Assembly: GCA_015490395.1 (NCBI GenBank)
Contig: WFXX01000122.1
Span: forward strand, 1 to 5,190
Length of the DNA: 5,190 nucleotides
From: Gammaproteobacteria bacterium
GTDB taxonomy: Bacteria; Pseudomonadota; Gammaproteobacteria; DRLM01
Direction of reading: 5' to 3'
Shown here in pieces: positions 1 to 5,168 of the stretch (position 1 is the first letter of the stretch; each line of letters starts with the position of its first letter). The notes below the pieces were generated by a model, which searched no databases, had not been told where the DNA came from, and saw nothing but the letters and a program-made list of their open reading frames with translations. The position numbers were made by a program, and so were the translations under genes.

Positions 1-1
1 C

Positions 2-199
2 CGCTGCCGGCTGCGCAACCGGGAGGCCGCCGAGGCCCTCCTGGCGCACCTCCAGGCCGGGGTCGGGCACAGCCAGCGCGTCGTCCTGAAGGCGCTGCGC
101 CGCGAGGGCGCCCACTGGCGGCTGGTCTTCGAGCGCCGGCCGGCCTCCCTCAACGGCCTCCTGGGCCACCTCCTGCGTGGGGGGCTGGTCTACGACTGA
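2..199 (+). CDS. C-terminal fragment of an unrecognised protein (5' end outside window)
   Basis: The frame beginning at base 2 is open from the left edge to a TGA at 197-199 and gives the last 65 residues of a protein. The fragment is rich in Arg, Leu and Ala and ends with WRLVFERRP followed by a Leu/Gly-rich stretch and the terminal residues GGLVYD. The G/C-rich third positions match the real genes nearby, which supports its being coding. I do not recognise the family, and no catalytic motif, membrane segment or signal is visible in this tail. It converges on the HARP gene, whose stop lies 12 bases further on, with no T-tract terminator between them. HARP genes elsewhere often occur in genomes that also carry an archaeal-type RNA ligase, but nothing in this fragment lets me identify it as one. 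Confidence 0.6.
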   Translation, partial: RCRLRNREAAEALLAHLQAGVGHSQRVVLKALRREGAHWRLVFERRPASLNGLLGHLLRGGLVYD

Positions 200-211
200 G
201 CCCGTGCCGCC

Positions 212-826
212 TCAGCCGGGACCTCCCTCCTCGGGGCCCCCGGCCTCGGCCAGGGCCTCCAGGGCCCGGCGTAGGTGGCGGGGCTCCAGGAGACGCACCC
301 CCACCTTGTCCGCCCAGGTGCACAGGCCCTCGTCGGCCGAGACCAGCACCCCGTCCAGCTCGTAGGCCAGCAGGAGCACGTCCGTGTCCTCCCGGGAGTC
401 GATGATGCCCTGGCGCAGGGCCTCGCGGTAGCGGGCCCGCAGGCGGTTGATGACCCTGCCCACGTCCGGCGGCTGGCCGTCGGTCCCGGCCAGCTTGGCG
501 TGCTCCTCGGCGATGCGCAGACCCCGGTCGATGCGCTGGCGCACCTCCTCGATGAACTCGTAGAGTAGCTCGGCGGGGATGCGCAGGTCGTGCCGGCGGG
601 GCGAGCGGATGCGCACCGCCAGCTCGAAGTCCGCAGCCACCTCCTCCAGGTCCCGCATGCGGGTCAGCTCCTCGTAGACGCTGCGCGGCATGTAGAAGGC
701 GGCCCGGGCCCGGGCCCGGTCGGCCAGGGCGGCGAAGGCCGCCACCGCCCCGGGGACGTCACCCCCGAAGGCCAGGTAGACGTCCGGGTTGGTGAAGACG
801 CTAGTGTCGAGCACGTAACGCTCCAT
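212..826 (-). CDS. RNA-free ribonuclease P (HARP, PIN-domain; formerly 'RNA ligase partner'/UPF0278)
   Basis: This 204-residue protein is probably a minimal protein-only RNase P that cleaves the 5' leader from precursor tRNAs in the cytoplasm with Mg2+ and without an RNA subunit. The PIN nuclease fold starts with VLDTSVFTNP (residues 5-14), giving the first metal-binding Asp at D7. The second acidic cluster lies in DSREDTDVLLLAYELDG (143-159), with D143, E146, D147 and D149, followed by SADEGL with D165. The spacing matches Aquifex Aq_880 as I remember it, with a shift of about five residues. Residues about 85-135, including YEFIEEVRQRIDRGLRIAEEH, correspond to the helical protrusion that HARPs use for oligomerisation and tRNA contact. 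Length fits the family (about 190-210). The ATG at 824-826 has a strong ribosome binding site, GGAGG, five bases upstream. The Gly/Glu/Pro-rich tail after residue 195 looks dispensable. The gene stands alone on the minus strand, divergent from the ATPase gene. The family call is secure; the in vivo role beside any RNA-based RNase P in the genome is inferred. Confidence 0.93.
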   Translation of the reverse strand: MERYVLDTSVFTNPDVYLAFGGDVPGAVAAFAALADRARARAAFYMPRSVYEELTRMRDLEEVAADFELAVRIRSPRRHDLRIPAELLYEFIEEVRQRIDRGLRIAEEHAKLAGTDGQPPDVGRVINRLRARYREALRQGIIDSREDTDVLLLAYELDGVLVSADEGLCTWADKVGVRLLEPRHLRRALEALAEAGGPEEGGPG

Positions 827-828
827 GG

Positions 829-836
829 CTCCCTCC
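829..836 (-). promoter_or_regulatory. Shine-Dalgarno site of the HARP gene
   Basis: On the minus strand the sequence reads GGAGGGAG just before the ATG at 826-824. The GGAGG core is five bases from the start codon. It fixes the start at 826 and argues against longer minus-strand readings that reach 876. Confidence 0.75.
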
Positions 837-869
837 GCCGGCTGCGAGCGTTCCCTGGCCCTAGCGCTT

Positions 870-899
870 TTGCCACAATAGCCAGCCGTTCAGTATAGG
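870..899 (+). promoter_or_regulatory. Candidate sigma70-type promoter for the ATPase-metA pair
   Basis: TTGCCA (870-875, 5 of 6 to TTGACA) and TATAGG (894-899, 4 of 6 to TATAAT) are separated by 18 bases. They lie in the most AT-rich part of an otherwise very GC-rich window, in the only divergent intergenic region. Transcription would begin near 905-907, only about 5-7 bases before the ATG at 912, implying an almost leaderless mRNA. Confidence 0.5.
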
Positions 900-902
900 T
901 AA
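875..902 (-). promoter_or_regulatory. Weak candidate sigma70-type promoter for the HARP gene
   Basis: Read on the minus strand, TTACCT (902-897) and TATTGT (880-875) are separated by 16 bases. This is a poor -35 (3 of 6) and a fair -10 (4 of 6). It overlaps the better plus-strand promoter candidate, so if both are real the two genes would compete for polymerase. Low confidence, because the assignment rests on consensus matching only. Confidence 0.25.
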
Positions 903-911
903 GCGTAGGCC

Positions 912-1757
912 ATGCGGCTGACCCGCCGGGAGTTCCAGGCCTGGAGGCACAAGTGCATCACCCTCCTCGGCATGTCCGGGGTGGGCAAGACCCGCGTGGC
1001 CCGCATCCTGCGCCGGCGCGACTGGTTCCACTACTCGGGCGATTACCGCATCGGCACGCGCTACCTGGACGAGCCCATCCTAGACAACATCAAGCGCCAG
1101 GCCATGCAGGTGCCCTTCCTGCGCGACCTGCTGCGCTCGGACTCCATCTACATCGCCAACAACATCACCGTGGACAACCTCACCCCGGTCTCCAGCTTCC
1201 TGGGCAAGCTCGGTGATCCGGAGAAAGGGGGGCTGGGCCTGAAGGAGTTCAAGCGCCGCCAGGCCATGCACCGGGAGGCGGAGATCGCCGCCATGAAGGA
1301 CGTGCCGGCTTTCATCCGCAAGGCCCAGGAGATCTACGGCTATCGGCACTTCGTCAACGACGCCGGGGGCTCGCTTTGCGAGCTGGACGACCCGGAGGTG
1401 CTGGAGATCCTGGACCGCCACACCCTCATCGTCTACATCCGGGCCACCGCCGAGGACGAGGCCGAGCTCATCCGCCGCGCCGAGGAGGACCCCAAGCCCC
1501 TCTACTACCGGGAAGCCTTCCTGGACGAGCAGCTGGCCGTCTACATGAAGGAGCGGGGCCTGGAGTACGTGGCCCTGATCGACCCGGACGACTTCGTGCG
1601 GTGGGTCTTCCCGCGCCTGTTCTATGCTCGCATCCCCCGCTACGAGGCCATCGCCCGCCGCTACGGCTGCACGGTCACCACGCGGGAGCTGGAGCAGGTG
1701 CGCGACGAGCCGGACTTCCTGGAGCTGGTAGCCTCCAAGCTGGAGGGAGGGCCCTGA
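912..1757 (+). CDS. Conserved P-loop ATPase / kinase-like protein coupled to metA (function unknown)
   Basis: This is a 281-residue cytoplasmic protein of the P-loop NTPase superfamily, with small-molecule-kinase character. The Walker A motif is GMSGVGKT (residues 20-27), directly after a beta strand (CITLL). It is followed by SGDYRIGTRYLDEP (42-55), probably a substrate-side loop, and by SDSIYIANNITVDNL (76-90). A glycine-rich NDAGGSLCEL (149-158) and a hydrophobic strand TLIVYIRAT (171-179) are the best Walker B-region candidates. The family appears, from memory, as a well-conserved 'ATPase' in many gammaproteobacteria, but I know of no established substrate. The start is well fixed: an in-frame TAG at 906-908 lies just upstream of the ATG at 912, and the next ATG falls inside Walker A. 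No good ribosome binding site precedes it, in keeping with a very short leader. The MetA-family gene starts one base after its stop, suggesting a role linked to homoserine or methionine metabolism. That link is inference from position alone. Confidence 0.88.
   Translation: MRLTRREFQAWRHKCITLLGMSGVGKTRVARILRRRDWFHYSGDYRIGTRYLDEPILDNIKRQAMQVPFLRDLLRSDSIYIANNITVDNLTPVSSFLGKLGDPEKGGLGLKEFKRRQAMHREAEIAAMKDVPAFIRKAQEIYGYRHFVNDAGGSLCELDDPEVLEILDRHTLIVYIRATAEDEAELIRRAEEDPKPLYYREAFLDEQLAVYMKERGLEYVALIDPDDFVRWVFPRLFYARIPRYEAIARRYGCTVTTRELEQVRDEPDFLELVASKLEGGP
1742..1751 (+). promoter_or_regulatory. Shine-Dalgarno site for metA inside the end of the ATPase gene
   Basis: GGAGGGAGGG lies within the last codons of the ATPase gene, seven bases before the ATG at 1759. 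The ATPase stop (1755-1757) falls between this site and the start, so ribosomes terminating on the first gene sit on the initiation site of the second. This is a classic arrangement for translational coupling, and it gives the ATPase its Glu-Gly-Gly-Pro C-terminus. Confidence 0.75.
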
Positions 1758-1758
1758 G

Positions 1759-2829
1759 ATGCCCCTGGTGGCCCACTCGGACCTGCCCACCTTCGAGCGC
1801 CTGCGCCAGGAGGGGGAGACCGTCCTGCCCAAGGACCATGCCCTGCACCAAGACATCCGGGAGCTGCACATCGGGCTGCTCAACATGATGCCCGACGCGG
1901 CCCTCGCGGCTACAGAGCGGCAGTTCTTCCGCTTGGTGGGGGAGAGCAACCAGATCGCCCAGTTCTACGTCCATCCCTTCACCCTGCCGCAGCTCGAGCG
2001 CGGCCCCGAGGGGCAGGCCCACGTGGAGCGCTACTACGAGCGCTTCGAAGACCTGCAGCGGGAGGGGCTGGACGCCCTGATCATCACCGGGGCCAACGTG
2101 GTGGGCCCGGAGCTGGCCGAGCAGCCTTTCTGGGAGCCCCTCATCGAGATCATCGACTGGGCCTACGAGCACGTCACCTCCATCTTGTGCTCCTGCCTGG
2201 CCACCCACGCGGTGCTCCAGTTCCGCTACGGGCAGAAACGTCGCCCCCTGGGCTTCAAGCGCTGGGGGGTCTACAGTCACCGGGTGGTGGACCGCCAGCA
2301 CCCCTTGGTGCTGGGGGTGAACACCCGCTTCGACGTCCCCCACTCGCGCTTCAACCAGATCGACCGGGAGCAGTTCGAGGCCGCGGGCCTGCCCATCTTG
2401 GCCGAGAGCGAGACCGCGGGGGTGCACCTGGCCGTGAGCGAGGACGGCTTCCGCATCGTCTTCTTCCAGGGTCACCCCGAGTACGACACGGTGAGCCTAC
2501 TCAAGGAGTACAAGCGGGAGGTGACCCGCTTCGCCTTGGGCGAGCGGGAGGACTACCCCCCTTTTCCCGAGCACTACCTGGGCCTGCGGGCCCAGGCCAT
2601 CCTGGAGGAGTACCGGGACCGTCTCCTGGGGGCCCTGGAGCGGGGTGACCCTCCCCCGGAGTTCCCCGAGGCCCTCATCGCCCCCACCCTGGACAACACC
2701 TGGCACGATACCGCCGAGGCGGTGGTCAACAACTGGCTGGGCAAGATCTACCAGGTTACCCACCACGACCGCCGCCTGCCCTTCGCCGAGGGCGTGGACC
2801 CCGCCGATCCCCTGGGCCTACGCCGCTGA
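1759..2829 (+). CDS. metA: Homoserine O-succinyltransferase (MetA/HTS family), long divergent form
   Basis: Members of this family acylate the hydroxyl of L-homoserine with an acyl-CoA, the first committed step of methionine synthesis, in the cytoplasm. The fold is class I glutamine-amidotransferase-like. The nucleophile is C146 in CSCLATHA (144-151), aligning with E. coli Cys142. H239 and E241 in GHPEYD (238-243) complete the triad (E. coli His235/Glu237), and R253 aligns with the homoserine-carboxylate-binding Arg249. All share a +4 offset. The family landmarks HVTSIL (138-143), PHSRF (194-198) and NNWLGKIYQVT (324-334) are present. Unusual points: the MPxKIETE region is replaced by MPDAALAATERQF (44-56), so its lysine is missing. 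The acyl-CoA-selecting residue, Gly in succinyl and Glu in acetyl enzymes, is Val115. At 356 residues it is about 50 longer than E. coli MetA, with an extra segment near 270-305. The family call is firm; the acyl donor cannot be read from sequence. It is second in a two-gene unit with the ATPase. Confidence 0.87.
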   Translation: MPLVAHSDLPTFERLRQEGETVLPKDHALHQDIRELHIGLLNMMPDAALAATERQFFRLVGESNQIAQFYVHPFTLPQLERGPEGQAHVERYYERFEDLQREGLDALIITGANVVGPELAEQPFWEPLIEIIDWAYEHVTSILCSCLATHAVLQFRYGQKRRPLGFKRWGVYSHRVVDRQHPLVLGVNTRFDVPHSRFNQIDREQFEAAGLPILAESETAGVHLAVSEDGFRIVFFQGHPEYDTVSLLKEYKREVTRFALGEREDYPPFPEHYLGLRAQAILEEYRDRLLGALERGDPPPEFPEALIAPTLDNTWHDTAEAVVNNWLGKIYQVTHHDRRLPFAEGVDPADPLGLRR

Positions 2830-2835
2830 GGGGAG

Positions 2836-2849
2836 CGGCCTTGAGGCCG
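2836..2849 (+). other. Short GC hairpin just downstream of metA
   Basis: CGGCC, loop TTGA, then GGCCG forms a perfect 5-bp stem with a 4-base loop seven bases after the metA stop codon. No run of T follows it, so it lacks the second half of an intrinsic terminator. It could slow polymerase or protect the mRNA 3' end, or simply reflect the base composition. Confidence 0.3.
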
Positions 2850-2860
2850 AGGGCCGGGGG

Positions 2861-2888
2861 TGGACAAGCGTCCGGGCCAGGCTATCAT
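2861..2888 (+). promoter_or_regulatory. Candidate sigma70-type promoter upstream of the acidic-tail protein gene
   Basis: TGGACA (2861-2866, 5 of 6) and TATCAT (2883-2888, 5 of 6) are separated by 16 bases, the best consensus match in the window. It lies in the 110-bp gap after metA. Transcription would start near 2894-2896 and leave a leader of about 45 bases before the ATG at 2940. This suggests the downstream genes have their own transcription start rather than depending on the metA unit. Confidence 0.5.
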
Positions 2889-2897
2889 TCGCCCACG

Positions 2898-2911
2898 CCC
2901 CCGCGCGGGGG
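2898..2911. repeat. 14-bp perfect GC palindrome in the leader of the acidic-tail protein gene
   Basis: CCCCCGCGCGGGGG is its own reverse complement. It sits immediately downstream of the predicted transcription start, so it would form a very stable hairpin at or near the 5' end of the mRNA, or could serve as a symmetrical protein-binding site. It has no T-tract and is placed wrongly for a terminator of metA. Chance occurrence in DNA this GC-rich is possible. Confidence 0.45.
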
Positions 2912-2939
2912 GCCGAGACAGGAGCCCACGAGCAGGACG

Positions 2940-3398
2940 ATGAGCGAGGAAGGCTACTGGTTCGGCTACCTGGAGGCCGGCCCCAAGAGCGCCCCGGTCC
3001 TGATGGACGAGCGCCTCGCCACCAGCACCGGCAACCCGGCCACGCGCTACCTGTACAACCTGGCCCGGGACCAGATCCTGGAGTACAAGTGGGAGGTGGT
3101 GCAGCCCAAGCTCCGGCCCCTCAAGCCCGAGGAGCAGGAGCTCGCCGAGCGCCTCAAGGCGGGCTACGAGGAGGCCCGCAAGGCCTTCTCGCCCCGCGGG
3201 GTGCCCACTGCCCCGCCGGCGGGCACCGCCGAGCCCCCCACCGCCCAGCCGGGCGAGGAGGAGGCCGAGGGCCTGGAGGACGAGGAAGCTCTGGACGAGG
3301 TGGCTGAGCTGGACGCGGCCGATCTCGAGGCCGAGGTGCTGGAGGAGGACCTGGGCCTGGAGGAGGGGGACGAGGCCGACGAGGAAGAGGAGCTCTAG
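2940..3398 (+). CDS. Small conserved-looking protein with an acidic C-terminal tail (function unknown)
   Basis: I do not recognise this 152-residue protein. It has three parts. Residues 1-85 look folded, with WFGYLEAGPKSAPVLMDERL (7-26) and RYLYNLARDQILEYKWEVVQ (36-55) as its most distinctive segments and a charged helix at 62-83. A Pro/Ala/Thr-rich linker follows at about 86-105. Residues 106-152 are highly acidic, with 27 Asp or Glu among 47 and regularly spaced Leu/Ala/Val. There is no signal peptide, membrane segment or catalytic motif. The open frame extends back to an ATG at 2841. I prefer 2940 because the extra 33 residues (Pro/Gly/Arg-rich) would be encoded across the promoter and palindrome, and because the MSEEGYWFGY start looks native. 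The ribosome binding site is modest (AGGA at 2934-2937 is rather close; GGAG at 2921-2924 is far). The acidic tail could bind basic proteins or nucleic-acid-binding partners, or reflect salt adaptation. The next gene starts 13 bases after its stop. Confidence 0.72.
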   Translation: MSEEGYWFGYLEAGPKSAPVLMDERLATSTGNPATRYLYNLARDQILEYKWEVVQPKLRPLKPEEQELAERLKAGYEEARKAFSPRGVPTAPPAGTAEPPTAQPGEEEAEGLEDEEALDEVAELDAADLEAEVLEEDLGLEEGDEADEEEEL

Positions 3399-3411
3399 GC
3401 CGCCGCACGCC

Positions 3412-4182
3412 TTGGCCCTGCTCTGGAGCCGCACGCGCGAGGGCCGGCGCTACGAGCTGCGCCGCGCGGGGGGTACCGTGCGGCTCTACACCGACGGGGT
3501 CTGCCACAGCCAGCACCATCCCCGGCGCCTCTTCACCGGCCGGGTGTGGGACCTCCTGGCCCTGCCCGCCTTCCTGATCGATCCCCCGCCGCGGCGGGCC
3601 TTGGTCCTCGGGGTGGGCGGAGGCTCGGTGCTCCTGATCCTACGCCGCCTCTTCCCCAGCATGGCCCTCGTGGGCGTGGAGCAGGACCCCGTGCACCTGG
3701 AGGTGGGCCGGCGCCACTTCGGCCTGCGGGGCTCGGGGCTGCGCCTGCACCGGGCCGAGGCCCGCGCCTGGGTCGCGCGACACCTGGCTGCCTCCGAGGG
3801 CCTACCCTTCGATCTGGTGGTGGAGGACCTCTGCGGCGGCCGGGGAGTCCCGGAGCGTGCCGTGCCGGCCTCTGACGCGGCCTGGCTGGGCCGGCTGCTC
3901 TCGCTGCTGCGCCCGGGCGGGGCCCTGGTGCTGAACTGCCTCTCCCGGGAGGAGCTGGCCAGCTGTGCCTGCCTGCGGGACGGGCGGCTGCGCCGGCGCC
4001 TGGCCGCGGCCCTGCGCCTCCAGGCTCCCTATGAGGAGAACGCCGTGGGGGCCTTCCTGCGCAAGGGCGGCCCGCCTGTGCCCGACCCCGGCGCCCTGCT
4101 CCGGCGCCGGCTGCGCCAGGCCGGCCTGGACCCCGCCCGCCGGGCCACGGGACTGCGCCTGGCCACCCGGCGGCTGCTCTAG
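3412..4182 (+). CDS. Spermidine synthase-like / SAM-dependent methyltransferase-fold protein
   Basis: This 256-residue protein has the layout of the spermidine-synthase-like branch of Rossmann-fold methyltransferases. A short beta-rich N-terminus (RRYELRRAGGTVRLYTDGVCHSQ, about 12-34) precedes the nucleotide-binding motif LVLGVGGGS (64-72). An acidic residue ends the second strand (VGVEQD, E90), and FDLVVEDL (133-140) marks strand 4. RPGGALVLN (167-175) is the usual post-motif turn. True aminopropyltransferases have GGGDG in motif I and a catalytic Asp in a D-A/S-x-D-P-like strand 4. Here these are GGGSV and EDLCGG, so polyamine synthesis is doubtful; a methyltransferase or non-catalytic relative is as likely. 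The start is taken as TTG at 3412, because no ATG or GTG gives the N-terminal strand intact; the nearest AGGAG (3388-3392) is rather far upstream. It follows the acidic-tail gene by 13 bases, probably on the same mRNA. Its TAG stop overlaps the stop of the convergent glycosyltransferase gene. Confidence 0.8.
   Translation: MALLWSRTREGRRYELRRAGGTVRLYTDGVCHSQHHPRRLFTGRVWDLLALPAFLIDPPPRRALVLGVGGGSVLLILRRLFPSMALVGVEQDPVHLEVGRRHFGLRGSGLRLHRAEARAWVARHLAASEGLPFDLVVEDLCGGRGVPERAVPASDAAWLGRLLSLLRPGGALVLNCLSREELASCACLRDGRLRRRLAAALRLQAPYEENAVGAFLRKGGPPVPDPGALLRRRLRQAGLDPARRATGLRLATRRLL
4179..4182. other. CTAG shared by two convergent stop codons
   Basis: The four-base palindrome CTAG supplies the plus-strand TAG (4180-4182) of the spermidine-synthase-like gene and the minus-strand TAG (4181-4179) of the glycosyltransferase gene. 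The two coding regions therefore overlap tail to tail by four bases, with no room for a terminator between them. Confidence 0.9.
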
Positions 4183-5168
4183 CCGGCCAGCAGGAAGTCC
4201 CGTCCCTCCACCCAACCGCGGGCGGCGAGCTCGGCCCGCATGTGGGCCCGGGCGTCCTCGCGCCGCACCGCTCCCAGGGCGCTCCAGCGCCCGGGCTCTT
4301 CCACGGCCTCCACCGGCAGCACCGGCCGGCCCCGTTTGGTCCCGCCCACCTTTCGGGGATCGACGTCCACGAAGGCCGCCACCCGGACCCCTGCCGCCAC
4401 CAAGGCGTCGTGGAGGCGGCCGGCGTACCGGCCCGCTCCCCAGAGCAGGAAGGGCCGGCGGGCCAGCGGGGAGCGGGCCAGGAAGTGGGCCCGGGCCCGC
4501 AGGAAGGCCGCCTCCGAGCAGCGCGGGTCCCGCCGGGAGAGCCGCCCCGGCCCGTCCCGCCAGCGCAGCAGCACCCCCTCCGGCTTGGCCATGGGCACGC
4601 CCGCCTCTCGGGCCCGCAGCCAGAGATCGTAGTCCTCGGCCCAGGGCACCGCCCGGTAGCCTCCCAGGCGGCGCAGCACCGCCAGCCGCAGCACCGCCGT
4701 GGGATGGGGGATGGGGCTCTCCACGAAGGCCTCCCGGGCGATGGCCTCCGGCTCCCGCAGGCCGTTGACCCAGCGCTGGTAGCGCCGGTAGCCCGGCCCC
4801 ACGGGGCCGTCCTCGCGGAAGATCGCCACCTCGGCGCCCACCACGCCCAGCTCCGGACGCGTCTCCAGCAGGGCCACCTGCCGCTCCAGGCGCTCGGGAT
4901 GGGACCAGTCGTCGTCGTCCATGCGGGCCAGGTAGGGCCCGCGCGCGGCTGCTGCCGCCGTCCGGAGGGCGGCCACGATGCCCCGGCCCCGGGAGCGCAG
5001 CAGGCGCAGCCGGGGATCCCGGGGCAGGCCCTCCAAATCCGGGCTGCCGTCGGCTACCACCAGCAGCTCCAGGTCGGCCAGGGTCTGCTCCAGGATGCTG
5101 CGGCAGGCGGCCCGCAGCCAGGGCCCGCCCCGGCAGGTGGGCAATGCCACGGAGACCAGCGGGGCCAT
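4179..5168 (-). CDS. Family 2 glycosyltransferase with a C-terminal Rossmann-like domain
   Basis: This 329-residue protein probably transfers a sugar from a nucleotide-sugar donor to a glycan or lipid-linked acceptor on the cytoplasmic side of the membrane. The GT2 (GT-A fold) domain covers about residues 1-230. It opens with VSVALPTCRGGPWLRAACRS (5-24) and then LELLVVADGSPD (33-44). The metal/UDP-binding DXD motif lies in ARMDDDDW (81-88), HPT at 155-157 is the usual acceptor-side motif, and the catalytic-base region is AEDYDLW (177-183). No membrane segments are visible. Residues about 240-329 form a second domain with LLWGAGRYAGRL (241-252) and AAFVDVDP (264-271), a dinucleotide-type Gly motif followed by an acidic strand end, similar to the N-terminal part of PglD-like sugar-modifying proteins. 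The ATG at 5168 opens the first GT2 strand and has GGAG just upstream, although only two bases away. The gene faces an upstream region that lies outside the window. The donor and acceptor cannot be told from sequence. Confidence 0.88.
   Translation of the reverse strand: MAPLVSVALPTCRGGPWLRAACRSILEQTLADLELLVVADGSPDLEGLPRDPRLRLLRSRGRGIVAALRTAAAAARGPYLARMDDDDWSHPERLERQVALLETRPELGVVGAEVAIFREDGPVGPGYRRYQRWVNGLREPEAIAREAFVESPIPHPTAVLRLAVLRRLGGYRAVPWAEDYDLWLRAREAGVPMAKPEGVLLRWRDGPGRLSRRDPRCSEAAFLRARAHFLARSPLARRPFLLWGAGRYAGRLHDALVAAGVRVAAFVDVDPRKVGGTKRGRPVLPVEAVEEPGRWSALGAVRREDARAHMRAELAARGWVEGRDFLLAG

Noticed and set aside
200..211. Terminator between the partial gene and the HARP gene
   Set aside because: The 12-base gap is too short and shows no stem followed by T residues on either strand.
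212..826. Toxin of a VapC-type toxin-antitoxin pair
   Set aside because: It has a PIN domain, but the long helical insert and the DSREDTDVLLLAYELDG signature are those of HARP, and no antitoxin-like gene lies beside it.
1080..2475. Two long minus-strand open frames opposite the ATPase and metA genes
   Set aside because: They are antisense to two clearly recognisable genes. Their translations are Val/Leu/Gly/Gln-rich with no known motif, and long frames without stops are expected on the opposite strand of very GC-rich coding DNA.
2836..2849. Intrinsic terminator after metA
   Set aside because: There is a perfect 5-bp stem but no following T-tract, so it does not meet the usual requirement; it is listed only as a hairpin.
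2841..2939. Upstream in-frame start adding 33 residues to the acidic-tail protein
   Set aside because: The added residues are Pro/Gly/Arg-rich, unlike the rest of the protein, and would be encoded across the promoter candidate and the palindrome.
2748..3434. Minus-strand frame across the metA/acidic-protein boundary
   Set aside because: It runs antisense through the metA end, the promoter-containing gap and the acidic-tail gene. The Leu-rich translation is simply the complement of Glu/Asp-rich codons.
3965..4768. Long plus-strand frame across the convergent junction
   Set aside because: Its product is low-complexity Pro/Ala/Arg/Gly. It overlaps two well-supported genes in other frames and has no family features.
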